The notes below the pieces were generated by a model. It saw only the letters and a program-made list of their open reading frames with translations, was not told where the DNA came from and made no database searches. DNA of 64,000 bases from Geobacter sp. UBA6151 (GTDB lineage Bacteria; Desulfobacterota; Desulfuromonadia; Geobacterales; Pseudopelobacteraceae), in contig DIUT01000027.1 in the NCBI GenBank assembly GCA_002423105.1, forward strand, positions 88,043 to 152,042, read 5' to 3'. Below, piece by piece: positions 35,289-44,687 of the stretch. The position numbers were made by a program, and so were the translations under genes. Numbering within the stretch: the first letter of the stretch is position 1; the number at the start of each line of letters is the position of its first letter.

Positions 35289-35870
35289 TTACCCGGCAAA
35301 AACCTCGTTAAGATCAATCACCAACTCCCCTAAAATGGCTACTGGAATACGGTCACCATCAGCATACCGTTCCGGCGCGCCGTAGCGGCCATCCAGCAGC
35401 TTAAACAGCATTACTGTCTTCTCTTCCGGATGCACAATCCAGTATTCCTTCACACCAGATCGTTCATACAGATCAAACTTGACAGTCAGATCCATCTTAC
35501 CGGTTGATGGAGAAGTAATCTCTATAATCAGATCCGGCGCGCCGTTGCAGCCACGGTCATCAAGCTTTTCCTTGTCGCAGACAACGACAATGTCCGGCTG
35601 AACAACAGTATCGACATAATTGTCGCTGATGTGCCCTTGTTCAGACAAGCGCACATCAAAAGGGGCGGCAAACAACTCACATTTTTTTCCAATAAGGTAG
35701 GTATCAATTGTGCGCGTCAGTATTCGTGAAATTCTTTGGTGAGAAATCCCCGGCGCTGGGCTCATGGCGTAGGCAACACCATCTATCAATTCCCATCGCT
35801 CTCCTTCCGGCCATGTCAGATAATCGGCATATGTCCATTTCTGCTCTGTCTTGTCTAAAGCGTAACCCAT
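35289..35870 (-). CDS. Uma2-family (DUF820) nuclease-like protein, copy B
   Basis: A 193-residue paralogue of the neighbouring gene with the same signatures (YLTWPEGERWELIDG, PDIVVVCDKEKLDD, APDLIIEITSPST, VKEYWIVHPEEKTV). The region around residues 45-85 (ISHQRISRILTRTIDTYLIG) and the C-terminus differ from copy A, while the middle is almost identical at DNA level. GAAGGAG precedes the ATG. It lies 27 nt upstream of copy A, and the two are probably cotranscribed. The function is unknown. Confidence 0.85.
   Translation of the reverse strand: MGYALDKTEQKWTYADYLTWPEGERWELIDGVAYAMSPAPGISHQRISRILTRTIDTYLIGKKCELFAAPFDVRLSEQGHISDNYVDTVVQPDIVVVCDKEKLDDRGCNGAPDLIIEITSPSTGKMDLTVKFDLYERSGVKEYWIVHPEEKTVMLFKLLDGRYGAPERYADGDRIPVAILGELVIDLNEVFAG
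35410..35582 (-). repeat. Near-identical core repeat, Uma2 copy B
   Basis: The partner of 34801-34973, with two mismatches in 173 nt. This argues for a recent tandem duplication or gene conversion restricted to the core. Confidence 0.9.
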
Positions 35871-35990
35871 CAGTTTTTCTCCTTCCGGCGCTCGCGACTA
35901 CTATTTTTTGCCGCCAGTAAAATCAGGATCTTCGCTTAACATTGGCTGGTAGCTTGCGTGAAGTAAGTTACGGCAAGTGTCTCTTGTGTG

Positions 35991-36929
35991 TCAAGAACCA
36001 TGCAAACGCATCATGATCAGCCGGAATAACCTTACTACACGCTCCAGCACGCTGTTTTTCCTGGCAAGCATACTAACAACGCTCAGGTCATACTCCATAT
36101 CGGGCGTAAAAGAGTCATTATGCGCCAGTGAAAATGCCATAGTACCAACAGGAATAGCGGTAAATTCCTTTTCATCAACAATGGTGTGAGTCGCATCAAT
36201 CCCAAACCCTATATTTGCAATCAAATTGATGCTGGGAACAACCGCCAGCCCTCCCTGGGCAGTACGGGCAAAAGCCCATTGATAGTCCCAGGTGTCAATT
36301 CTATTGTCAAAGGCCTGCTGAAATGTTTTTTCCCGCAGGCGCCAGAACCGGTCATTCTGCAAGGTCCTACGGATTCTCTGACGGCAGTCCGGATCATTCC
36401 AGAGGCGCATCTCCAGATCGTAATGCCGCCAGGCGCGACGCCACGAAGCCCATCCCCAGACAAAATCATACTGGGCAAAATGGTAGCTTTGCCGGTCGTC
36501 CTTCCATCTGCCCAGCAGATTTGTCCCACATATGGTCATTACCCGTTCATCATCTCTGTAGTGGTGCAGCAGTTCCTGACAAAAACGGAAGAATGTGGGA
36601 TCGGGCAGACAGTCGTCTTCAAGGATAATGGCCTCTTCAACCTGCTCGAACACCCAATCAAGACCGCCAGAAACCCGCATCCTGCACCCCAGATTTTCTT
36701 CCGAGTAGTTGCAGAGCAGTTCGCAGGGCCAGTCCACCTGCCCCACAATCCGGCGCACTTCGGCGCATCGCTCCGGATCATCCGGGTGGCCACGGCGTGG
36801 CCCGTCCGCCACCACCAGCAATCGCGGCGGACGCGCTTCACGAATTGCGGCAAAGACCCGTGCCGTCAGTTCAGGACGATTGAACACCAGCAAGGCGACA
36901 GGTGTGGTCAGGACAAAATCGCTCATCAT
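35991..36929 (-). CDS. GT-A fold glycosyltransferase, HlpA-like
   Basis: A 312-residue protein starting with a GT-A nucleotide-binding strand (VALLVFNRPELTARVFAAIRE), an LVVADGPRRG loop and the acidic EEAIILEDDCLPDP motif that binds a metal and nucleotide sugar. The middle part (WGWASWRRAWRHYD) is typical of a family often named hemolytic-protein HlpA-like in error. It probably transfers a sugar during surface polysaccharide assembly. It overlaps the upstream glycosyltransferase by 4 nt and is the last gene of the polysaccharide operon before the Uma2 pair. Confidence 0.8.
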   Translation of the reverse strand: MMSDFVLTTPVALLVFNRPELTARVFAAIREARPPRLLVVADGPRRGHPDDPERCAEVRRIVGQVDWPCELLCNYSEENLGCRMRVSGGLDWVFEQVEEAIILEDDCLPDPTFFRFCQELLHHYRDDERVMTICGTNLLGRWKDDRQSYHFAQYDFVWGWASWRRAWRHYDLEMRLWNDPDCRQRIRRTLQNDRFWRLREKTFQQAFDNRIDTWDYQWAFARTAQGGLAVVPSINLIANIGFGIDATHTIVDEKEFTAIPVGTMAFSLAHNDSFTPDMEYDLSVVSMLARKNSVLERVVRLFRLIMMRLHGS

Positions 36930-38026
36930 CTTCCCGCCTGCCTTACAAGTTGTTCATATAACAAAAGCAGCTTCTGTTCCTGCGACGTTTCAGAAAAACA
37001 GGTTTCCACCCGCTGTCGGCCAGCAGCTCCCATTGTGCTGCGCAACGGGGAATCACTCAAAAGCGTTTTGATATGATCAGCAAAGCAGGCTGGATCAGCA
37101 AGGGGACACACATAACCGGTTTCTCCGTCAATCACCGACTCCGGCATCCCGCCACTATCGGCAACGACACAGGGCAGGCCGTGCGCCATGGCCTCAAGCA
37201 CGGCAATGCCATGACTTTCCCGGCGGCTGGGCTGCAGATACACTGAAGCCTTTTGGTACCACGATGACGGGGCTTCCACATACCCCGGCATCAGAATCCG
37301 CTCTTCCAGGGACAGCTCCCGCACCCTGTGGCGCAGGGATTCCAGCAGTTCACCGTCCCCCAGCCAGACGAACAAGGCGTCCGGATATGCTGACACCACC
37401 TGATCGGCAATCTCCAGCCAGAACCAGGGATTCTTGTAATCAACCAGATGGCCCACAGTCAGGATGACCGGCGTGTTGCCACGCTCCGTGCCGCACACGC
37501 CAACAGGGCAACTGTTGTGGACAACCTTGATGCGGGCACGGGGTATTCCCATGGTTTCTGTAACAGCATCAGCAGCAGCCCGGGAAACCGTCATAATCCG
37601 GTTGTGCAGCATGGCACCAACCCTTAGATAGAGTCTCGGAAGCCAGCAAAAACGCTGTTCAGGAATGCTGTGCAGAATGTACAGCACGGGGACTGGATAG
37701 TAGAGCGCAACCGACATCCTTCCCGGGTCAGCGGTTGAGACGACAATCAGGTCAGGACGTGATGCCCGCACCGTCCGCCAGGAAAACAGAAGATCATACA
37801 CGGGAGTCAGGAACGGAGGTGTTTCGGGTGCGGTGCGGTTCGGAGCGATGGCAAGCTCCACATGGTAGCGTTGCGCAAGGGAGGATAGTACAGCATGACA
37901 CGGAGCCGCAGGCGTCAGCAATGTTGTCACCATTCCGTTCCGCAGATGCAGCGCCAGAAGCTGATCAAGAAAGCGGGTCGCCCCTCCATGACAAGCCGGT
38001 TCCGGGACAACAACCAGCACTCTCAT
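36926..38026 (-). CDS. Glycosyltransferase family 4
   Basis: A 366-residue GT-B retaining glycosyltransferase. The N-terminal domain starts MRVLVVVPEPACHGGATRF. The C-terminal nucleotide-sugar domain has PVILTVGHLVDYKNPWFWLE, VWLGDGEL, LMPGYVEA and the E-x7-E motif in SRRESHGIAVLEAMAHGLPCVVADSGG. It adds a sugar to a growing lipid-linked glycan. It overlaps both neighbours by 4 nt (ATGA), so the methyltransferase, this gene and the next are coupled. Donor and acceptor are unknown. Confidence 0.9.
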   Translation of the reverse strand: MRVLVVVPEPACHGGATRFLDQLLALHLRNGMVTTLLTPAAPCHAVLSSLAQRYHVELAIAPNRTAPETPPFLTPVYDLLFSWRTVRASRPDLIVVSTADPGRMSVALYYPVPVLYILHSIPEQRFCWLPRLYLRVGAMLHNRIMTVSRAAADAVTETMGIPRARIKVVHNSCPVGVCGTERGNTPVILTVGHLVDYKNPWFWLEIADQVVSAYPDALFVWLGDGELLESLRHRVRELSLEERILMPGYVEAPSSWYQKASVYLQPSRRESHGIAVLEAMAHGLPCVVADSGGMPESVIDGETGYVCPLADPACFADHIKTLLSDSPLRSTMGAAGRQRVETCFSETSQEQKLLLLYEQLVRQAGR

Positions 38027-38883
38027 AGGGCTTCCGCCTTCTTTCCGGCAATCATCAGACGCATATCAGCGCAGCGAGTATGCCAACTGCTCCAGACAGG
38101 CGGCGGGAAGGTCTTCTCCCGACACACCAGATAGTCCTTTTCAAGCAGAATCTCACAGCCACTCACCAGCCGTGAGCGTATCTGCTCCCATTCAATATGA
38201 TCTTCCGGATACACATGAATATCACCTTCATCGGCGAGCTTGTTACAACGCAGCCACAGCATGGGTGCCAGGGAGCGCCAGCAGTTTTTTCGTTGCAAAA
38301 GACCGGACAGATACTGCCATGGCGACTCCTGTTCCACCTTCTGACGCTCAGCAAGTTCCCGGCAATATTCGCGATAATCCGGCCGTTCCTCCCAGTAAGC
38401 AGGACAGACCTCGTGATCGAGGTACATCACACCCCCCGGTTTCAGCACCCGGATAAACTCGTCGACAATGGCCAGATAGTCAGGCACATGGTGCAGCACC
38501 GAATAGGTCGCCACCATATCAAAGGACGCATCGTCAAACTGCGACAGATCGCGGCCATTCAGCACAACGCACTGTAATCTCTCCGAGGCGGCGACCGAAG
38601 ATTCCAACTCCCGCAGACAACCGACGGAAACATCTGAGGCAACAACAGAAAGATTCATCTGCAGCAGATGGCGGGTCAGGTTGCCGGTACCGGCACCGAA
38701 GTCCAGGACCTTCGGAATATTCGCTCCTGTTCTGATCTGCTCCGCAACGTGGGTCAGGACATCTCGAATCCTGCCTTGCTCAACCTGATTGAAGATTTCT
38801 CCGTGACGGGATTCGTAGAGCGGAGCAATACGGTCATGAACAGCACTGTTGAGGTCGATCTGATCGGTAGCACAGTTATTCAT
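38023..38883 (-). CDS. Class I SAM-dependent methyltransferase
   Basis: Methyltransf_11/25-type protein of about 286 residues. Motif I is KVLDFGAGTGNLTRHLL, followed by VVASDVSVGCLRE, then FDMVATYSVLHHVPDY and LKPGGVMYLDHE. It may methylate a sugar or another small molecule in the polysaccharide pathway. The frame is open to a GTG at 38895; the ATG at 38883 is preferred. The upstream GT2 gene ends 13 nt before it and the downstream GT4 gene overlaps. Confidence 0.83.
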   Translation of the reverse strand: MNNCATDQIDLNSAVHDRIAPLYESRHGEIFNQVEQGRIRDVLTHVAEQIRTGANIPKVLDFGAGTGNLTRHLLQMNLSVVASDVSVGCLRELESSVAASERLQCVVLNGRDLSQFDDASFDMVATYSVLHHVPDYLAIVDEFIRVLKPGGVMYLDHEVCPAYWEERPDYREYCRELAERQKVEQESPWQYLSGLLQRKNCWRSLAPMLWLRCNKLADEGDIHVYPEDHIEWEQIRSRLVSGCEILLEKDYLVCREKTFPPPVWSSWHTRCADMRLMIAGKKAEAL

Positions 38884-38896
38884 GGAGTTACCCACA

Positions 38897-39916
38897 TCAT
38901 TTCCGCATCACCCAGGCGCCAAGCGCCCGCAACCGATGCCACGCGGAAGGTTGAACCGTTGACCACAACGGCGACCCCAGGCACCTCCCCAAGGAACATG
39001 AAGATGCCCCGGCAAAACGGTCACAGATTGAAAACCAGATTTGCTGGAGCCTGCGGGAAAAACAGGTCGGCGCGTACAAAGCACAACTCCTGTTGGCACG
39101 TTCCAGACGGAGCAGCCATGCTTCGGCTCTGTCCAGGTAGTTCCGTTCAGGCGGCAGATCACCGTTCATGATCAGCTCATGCAGCGCCTGTTCCTCCGCC
39201 GTTGGTTCTATGCCAAGCTCACGCACGCGCTGCAAGCGCAACGGCGCTGCCGCTGCCTGTTGCTCCCGTGCATGCACCGCGCAAATCTGCCCGGCGCTTA
39301 CCCGGTACTCCAGCAGCACCTGCGGGATATTGGCGAACTGCATAGAGCGCATGGCCCTCCCCCACAGTTCAAAATCCTCGATGTGCCGGAACTGCGGATC
39401 GTATTGCAGGGCATGCTCCCGGAAGAATTCACGGCGCAGCATCACTGACGGATGGGCAACCCCGACCGTATGGAACTGCCAGCAACGGATATCCTCGAAT
39501 ACTTCAGGAAGTTTCCATATCCTTGCATGCTCTTCCGGGAAAAAACGGACCCAGCTGCCGCAGACCCCCACCTGCGGATGGGCATCCATGAAGCGGACCT
39601 GACGCTCCAGCCGTTCCGGAAGACTGATGTCATCGGCATCCATGCGGGCGATGTACTCGCCACGGGCCAGTTCAAGCCCGCGGTTGAGTGAGGCCACCAA
39701 TCCCAGGTTCCTGCCATTACCGACCAAGCGGATACGGGAATCCTTGCATGCTTCGATTATGGCGACGCTGTCATCAGTGGAGCCATCATCAATGATCAGA
39801 AATTCAAAATCCCGAAAGGTCTGGCTCAGAATACTCCGCATCGCTTCCGCCATGAACGGCGCAGCGTTATAGACCGGCATCAGCACCGTCACCTTGGGCG
39901 AAACTGACGCAGTCAT
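38897..39916 (-). CDS. Glycosyltransferase family 2
   Basis: Inverting GT-A enzyme of about 339 residues. It begins VTVLMPVYNAAPFMAEAMRS, with FLIIDDGSTDDS as the nucleotide-binding loop and ARMDADDISLPERLERQ carrying the DxD metal motif. The ATG at 39916 overlaps the fucosyltransferase stop as ATGA; an ATG at 39928 in the same frame is also possible. It probably acts on a lipid-linked glycan intermediate; donor and acceptor are unknown. Confidence 0.9.
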   Translation of the reverse strand: MTASVSPKVTVLMPVYNAAPFMAEAMRSILSQTFRDFEFLIIDDGSTDDSVAIIEACKDSRIRLVGNGRNLGLVASLNRGLELARGEYIARMDADDISLPERLERQVRFMDAHPQVGVCGSWVRFFPEEHARIWKLPEVFEDIRCWQFHTVGVAHPSVMLRREFFREHALQYDPQFRHIEDFELWGRAMRSMQFANIPQVLLEYRVSAGQICAVHAREQQAAAAPLRLQRVRELGIEPTAEEQALHELIMNGDLPPERNYLDRAEAWLLRLERANRSCALYAPTCFSRRLQQIWFSICDRFAGASSCSLGRCLGSPLWSTVQPSAWHRLRALGAWVMRK

Positions 39917-40791
39917 ATCCGCTGCCATACCGTTGGCGTCAGATCACTGGTATTGATGGAGGGATCGTTAAACCAGCGCTTCGGCGCAATGACGATCTTG
40001 TCCGGATTGTCGGACAACCAAGCCCCCCACCAGCTGAACGAACTATTGGCAATGATATGGTGTCTGCACAGGCTCATCAGGCGCAGATCCTCATGTGGAG
40101 TGTCTCCGTTGTGGCTGATATAGCGCACGGGAAAATCCACCTTGAGGTGCTCCGCAACCCACTCCGGCTCATCAGAAAACACAAAAAATACCGTATCATT
40201 AGCATATTGCGTCACTATTTCTATAGCTTTAGTGTAATACTCAGCGCCACAGACGCCGTGGGCGGCATTGGTCGTTGCATCACGCACATAATCACCACGG
40301 CGGACATGTACCGAGACCGCATTGACGGAGCGAATTTCATCGGCAAGCTCGCGGTTTCTGCCACGTAACGGCTGCTGCACTGTGAACTCCTGCCGGATTG
40401 TTCCGGCGCATTCCGCAAAGTAGTGTTCCGACTGCCAGTAGCCTTCCAGATAGACCTTGCCGGGGAGCCGCAGCACCTCGGGGTCAAACTGAAAGAATCG
40501 TTCATGGTACATCACGTTGCCGAGGAGCTTTTGCAACACGGAGCAGACAATGCTCCCACAACGGCTGCCCCCCCTGCCGCTCATCAGGGCAGTCTCAAGG
40601 GGTGAGGCTTTTGCGGCGGAGATGGCAAAGCAGTCCAGGGCAAACCGGCGGGGGGTATTACCGGTCTGGTCTCCCTCCAGAAACGACAGATCAAGCTTCA
40701 AGGGGGTATTGTGCCGCAGCGCGAGGCATCTGGCTGCCGCATACTGGAACATCTGGTTGCCCAGCCCTCCCATTAGTTTGACCATGATCAT
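39913..40791 (-). CDS. GT11 family alpha-1,2-fucosyltransferase-like protein
   Basis: A 292-residue GT-B enzyme of family GT11, which transfers fucose (or a related deoxysugar) from its GDP donor to galactose. The diagnostic motifs are KLMGGLGNQMFQYAAAR at the N-terminus, VSVHVRRGDYVRD near residue 160 and HHIIANSSFSWWGAWL near 245. No GDP-fucose synthesis genes are in the window, so the donor must be made elsewhere. It overlaps the next gene by 4 nt and follows the CmcI-like gene after 10 nt. Confidence 0.88.
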   Translation of the reverse strand: MIMVKLMGGLGNQMFQYAAARCLALRHNTPLKLDLSFLEGDQTGNTPRRFALDCFAISAAKASPLETALMSGRGGSRCGSIVCSVLQKLLGNVMYHERFFQFDPEVLRLPGKVYLEGYWQSEHYFAECAGTIRQEFTVQQPLRGRNRELADEIRSVNAVSVHVRRGDYVRDATTNAAHGVCGAEYYTKAIEIVTQYANDTVFFVFSDEPEWVAEHLKVDFPVRYISHNGDTPHEDLRLMSLCRHHIIANSSFSWWGAWLSDNPDKIVIAPKRWFNDPSINTSDLTPTVWQRI

Positions 40792-40801
40792 GACAAAAGC
40801 C

Positions 40802-41500
40802 TCAAGCTGGCTTCCACAGCAGGGTCATGCCGGGCAGACCTAGATTCTGTTCATGCAGCTCATAGCAAGCGCCGGTTTCCCGCAGCATATCCCTGATAGC
40901 CCGCCACGGACCGGTATTATAGCCGGAGGCTTCCGGCTGGTACAAGGTGTCGTGCACCAGGATGCTTGCCTGCGGAACCGCCTCAACAATCAGCTGCAGT
41001 TCCCGCCGCACCGATGCATAGCTGTGGTCGCCATCCAGAAAAAACAGCGGCCTGACCGGCGTGGCAGCGCTATCCAGAATCGACAGGGCCACGGTACAGC
41101 CGTCCCCCTGGTGCAGCCGCACTTGGGGAATGCCGCGCACCAGCCTGCCCCGTTGCTGACCGGGATGCTCCTCATGTGTTGTATGATCGGGAAGATCAAT
41201 GGAATGAATTTCTGTCGGCAGGGAAAAGGCCCGGCAGATTTCGTGGAATATCCGCGCCGATGCGCCGATGTTGGTGCCCCATTCCAGTATGTGGGTCGGC
41301 TTAATGCGGCAGACAGCGGCGGTCATCAACATCTGCTCGTTCAGCGGAAAAGGGTGAACCCCCACATGGGGCAGCAGACGTTCCATCACAAACCGCGAAA
41401 CCAGCCAGTTATCGATCTCAAATGCGCGACTTTCGTTGCGAACCGGGTCGGTAAACGGTTTGGCAGGGACAAAGTGTTCGATGATGGAGCGAAGGTTCAT
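40802..41500 (-). CDS. CmcI-like SAM methyltransferase (cephalosporin hydroxylase family)
   Basis: A 232-residue protein with a Rossmann-type SAM site (HILEWGTNIGASARIFHEIC), an acidic HSIDLPDH strand end and a FFLDGDHSYASVRREL motif, as in the CmcI/rhamnosyl O-methyltransferase group. The family name is historic; most members in glycan loci are sugar O-methyltransferases. The ATG overlaps the upstream GT4 stop by 4 nt. A role in capping or decorating the polysaccharide is inferred. Confidence 0.8.
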   Translation of the reverse strand: MNLRSIIEHFVPAKPFTDPVRNESRAFEIDNWLVSRFVMERLLPHVGVHPFPLNEQMLMTAAVCRIKPTHILEWGTNIGASARIFHEICRAFSLPTEIHSIDLPDHTTHEEHPGQQRGRLVRGIPQVRLHQGDGCTVALSILDSAATPVRPLFFLDGDHSYASVRRELQLIVEAVPQASILVHDTLYQPEASGYNTGPWRAIRDMLRETGACYELHEQNLGLPGMTLLWKPA

Positions 41501-42756
41501 TGGTTGCCCTCGACAAGCTGGCGATAGAGCATTTCGTATGCAGATGCAATTTTTTCCCAGGTAAAGCGCTCGTGCCAGGCGTTAAAACCGGCCTGCGCCA
41601 TCGTTGCACGCCGGTCTGCATCCTGTTGCAAAGCAGTGAGTACAGCCACCGAAGCCCTTATATCTGCACGAACGGCGCTGAAATCATCGGCACGGCCCAG
41701 CATGATCCGCAGCTTTTCAATGATTCTGGAGGACAAGGAGCCATAGCGTGGCAAGAATGCCGGAGGTGCCGAGGGAAGCAGAAGTCCCGCACCGTCTGAC
41801 CAGCCGATGATCTCGGCGCTGTTGCCCACATCAGTCACCAAAAACGGGGTTTGTGACGCCATGCTTTCAAACAGCACAATCGGAGAACACTCGATATTTG
41901 ACGGAAACAGAAACAGGTCTGCCGTCTGATAGGCCGCAACAGTCTCAGCGCGGGACAGGGAGGTGACCATGATCCGTTTTGCAGCAGCCCCAAACTGCGG
42001 GCTCCTGTTCATCTGTTCAGCCTTTGTCCGGCAAAGCGCGCCACAGCCGTTTTGCGGCTCATTGCCCACGATCAACAGCGTTGCATTCTCAACAGCGGCC
42101 CCACTGAAGATATCCATCGCCTCTTCATGGCCCTTCAAGCCGGTATGGGAGCCGACATGCAGCACCAGAAAATGGTCGGCCGGAATTCCCAGACCGGCTC
42201 GAATATCCGGGTACGGCGCCAGAAACTCGTCGGCGGCAGCGCCATTGGGAATTAAAATTGTCTTATTGATGCCGTGTTTGCGGGCAAACTGTCTGTCACG
42301 GTAGCTGTCCGACAGGAAAACATTCATATCGTACTGCCGCATGTAGTCCGGCAGTTGCCTGAAGTAATCCCGGTAACGGCGGGAATAAAGCCCAGAAAAA
42401 CCGGTGGGCACCAACACCTTGCGGCCGGCAATCCGTGGCAATAGCGGCAAGGCGATGTCTGTGGCCCACTGCTGGGCCGCAAAGTTCACGACAACATCAA
42501 AGGAGGAGTCAAGCAGGAACCGTTCATACCCGGCCACATTACCTGCAAGCCCGTTGACGGCATTGCCGCTGACTTCGAACGGAATCACCCGCACGCCGTT
42601 CAGGCTGGCTTCAGACCTGTCAGGATGCTGTTCCGTGGCCACGGTTACCGAGTGTCCCAGCCCTGCCAGACGCTCGGACAGTTGCCGGACCACTTCGGCC
42701 ATTCCCCCCGCCGCCGGAGGGTAGCTCTGCACGGTATGGAGGATTTTCAGGGACAC
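41497..42756 (-). CDS. Glycosyltransferase family 4
   Basis: A 419-residue GT-B glycosyltransferase. N-terminal HTVQSYPPAAGGMAEVVRQLSE is the acceptor-side glycine-rich loop. In the C-terminal part are LVLHVGSHTGLKGHEEAMD and FLFPSNIECSPIVLFESMAS, the E-x7-E-like donor motif. It starts with GTG inside the end of the epimerase gene (10-nt overlap) and ends in a 4-nt overlap with the methyltransferase gene. The donor sugar is unknown. Confidence 0.9.
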   Translation of the reverse strand: MSLKILHTVQSYPPAAGGMAEVVRQLSERLAGLGHSVTVATEQHPDRSEASLNGVRVIPFEVSGNAVNGLAGNVAGYERFLLDSSFDVVVNFAAQQWATDIALPLLPRIAGRKVLVPTGFSGLYSRRYRDYFRQLPDYMRQYDMNVFLSDSYRDRQFARKHGINKTILIPNGAAADEFLAPYPDIRAGLGIPADHFLVLHVGSHTGLKGHEEAMDIFSGAAVENATLLIVGNEPQNGCGALCRTKAEQMNRSPQFGAAAKRIMVTSLSRAETVAAYQTADLFLFPSNIECSPIVLFESMASQTPFLVTDVGNSAEIIGWSDGAGLLLPSAPPAFLPRYGSLSSRIIEKLRIMLGRADDFSAVRADIRASVAVLTALQQDADRRATMAQAGFNAWHERFTWEKIASAYEMLYRQLVEGNQ

Positions 42757-43697
42757 AGGACGTTCTTTCCCGGTTCAGCGGCATACCAACGCCAGGTTTC
42801 CAGGACCCCCTGTTCAAAACCGACTTCAGGTTTCCAGCCTGTTTCTTGCATCAGCTTGCCGGAATCAAGAATATTGGCCGGTACATCAAAACTGCGTGGC
42901 GGCTGCTCGTTGATGGAGGCCTCATAACCATCACCACGGCCGCACGCCGCAACAGCCCGGATCACGTCGGCAGTGGTACGTCCGATACCGCTGCCGATGT
43001 TGTAACACTCACCAATCCTGCCCCGTTCCAGAGCCGCAACGATACCGGCAGCCATATCCCGGACATGCAGATAATCCCGGACTACCTTTTCTGATCCATA
43101 GGAAAGAATTTCCCGGCCTGTCAGAATGGACGCGGCCACGGTTGCAACCAGCCCCTGCCCCAAAAACGGCTTTTGACCGGGGCCGTAGGCATTGCCGGGG
43201 CGGACGCAGAGCACCGGCAGACCGCGCACAGCATGGTACATGAAGGCGTATTTCTCAATGGCCAGTTTGGTAATACCGTAAGGAGAAATAGGGGCTGTAG
43301 GAAATCCCTCGTTGATCGGCAGATAGCGTGTGCTGCCATACACGGTACCCCCGGAGGAGACAACCACCATCTTCTCTATTCCTTGAGACATGGCTGTTTC
43401 AAAAAGCGTGACAGAAGCCGGAAGGTTGCCCAGAATATCGCTGACCGGATCGTCGAAACTGGTCTTGGGTACGGTGGTATGGGCAAGAGTAATGATCTCA
43501 TCCGTAGTTCGCAGGGCATCTTTCAGAAAAGTACGGTCACCATAATCTCCAGACAGATAGCGCACTCCGTCCGGCAGAGGATGGACAGGGCTTTGACTTC
43601 TGCCGATCACAGTCACGTCCCTGCCTTGCTCCAGGAGGAGAGCCACAACATGGGGACCGATAAACCCGGCACCGCCTATGATGCAACAACAAGCCAT
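42747..43697 (-). CDS. NAD-dependent epimerase/dehydratase (extended SDR)
   Basis: A 316-residue extended short-chain dehydrogenase. The NAD-binding GGAGFIG motif is at residues 8-14, the catalytic pair sits in ISPYGITKLAIEKY (YxxxK) with a Ser in VVSSGGTVYG, and VRPGNAYGPG follows. Related enzymes are UDP-glucose 4-epimerase and GDP/dTDP-sugar modifying enzymes. It should make a nucleotide-sugar donor for the locus. Which one cannot be told from motifs. Confidence 0.88.
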   Translation of the reverse strand: MACCCIIGGAGFIGPHVVALLLEQGRDVTVIGRSQSPVHPLPDGVRYLSGDYGDRTFLKDALRTTDEIITLAHTTVPKTSFDDPVSDILGNLPASVTLFETAMSQGIEKMVVVSSGGTVYGSTRYLPINEGFPTAPISPYGITKLAIEKYAFMYHAVRGLPVLCVRPGNAYGPGQKPFLGQGLVATVAASILTGREILSYGSEKVVRDYLHVRDMAAGIVAALERGRIGECYNIGSGIGRTTADVIRAVAACGRGDGYEASINEQPPRSFDVPANILDSGKLMQETGWKPEVGFEQGVLETWRWYAAEPGKNVLCP

Positions 43698-43700
43698 TAG

Positions 43701-44687
43701 TTATCTCTTTAATGAACGTATTGAATCAAACACCGCAATCAGCTTGCCAAGTGGCCCACCAAAACGGCAGATCAAATAATTATAACGAATAGTTCTTAGC
43801 CGAAGATCAACTAGTTCCTGTGCAAAAGAAGTATCCAGATTCAAACGCTGTCGGACATTTTCTATGACAACAAAAAACAGATGGGAAATTATTTTAAAAC
43901 GTGCTTCAGGAGAGACCTGGTAGAAAGCGCCATGCACGAGTGCGGCCAAGTCCCGCGCCAATTTGTATTCATCGCCTCTTCTACTCTCCCATACTAGATT
44001 CTCGGCACTTATGTTGACAACTTTTTCTAAAAATGGATTCACGCCCGTCCGGGACATACTTGTTGGAATTTCACGATATATCAGGTGAACTTCCGGAAGA
44101 TTAGCCACCTCGAAATTCCTTGCAACACGGGACCAGAATTCGTAATCCTCCGGCGGCTGACGCAAACAATCAATACTGTAAAAGCCGACTTTATCAAACA
44201 CTTCCCTGCGAATCATCACTGAACTGTGAACAAACGGATTATCAAACAAAAGAAAGAATTGTAATGATGCGTTATCAGAAGGATGTTGATGTATCCTATT
44301 GGAACTTTTGTCATCTGTGCGTATTTCCGCCCAAGTACCAACCATTCCGCAATTGGCATTATCTAACAGAAATTCGACTTGACGTTCAAATCGTAAAGGA
44401 AGAGAAATATCATCTTGGTCATGACGTGCAATAATCTCTCCTCCAGCACGTTCGATTCCAAAATTCAGTGTTGCAGGCAGTCCTTGATTCTTATGGTAGT
44501 AGTACCTAATTCTAGAATCATCAAAAGACTCAATTATTTTATCAGAATTATCTGTTGATCCATCGTTAATAATTATTAATTCAAAGTTTCCATACGTCTG
44601 ACTTAATATACTTTCAATCGATGCGCGGAGGTAGGGTGCCCCATTAAAAACTGGAAGTATTACGCTGATAAAGGGTGTATATTTCAT
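43701..44687 (-). CDS. Glycosyltransferase family 2
   Basis: A 328-residue GT-A enzyme: FISVILPVFNGAPYLRASIE, ELIIINDGSTDNSDKII and the metal site in IIARHDQDDISLPLRFERQ (DQDD in place of the more usual DADD). A long helical C-terminal extension follows. The DNA is richer in A/T than the genes downstream and marks the start of the AT-rich block. It overlaps the hypothetical gene upstream by 4 nt. Confidence 0.87.
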   Translation of the reverse strand: MKYTPFISVILPVFNGAPYLRASIESILSQTYGNFELIIINDGSTDNSDKIIESFDDSRIRYYYHKNQGLPATLNFGIERAGGEIIARHDQDDISLPLRFERQVEFLLDNANCGMVGTWAEIRTDDKSSNRIHQHPSDNASLQFFLLFDNPFVHSSVMIRREVFDKVGFYSIDCLRQPPEDYEFWSRVARNFEVANLPEVHLIYREIPTSMSRTGVNPFLEKVVNISAENLVWESRRGDEYKLARDLAALVHGAFYQVSPEARFKIISHLFFVVIENVRQRLNLDTSFAQELVDLRLRTIRYNYLICRFGGPLGKLIAVFDSIRSLKR

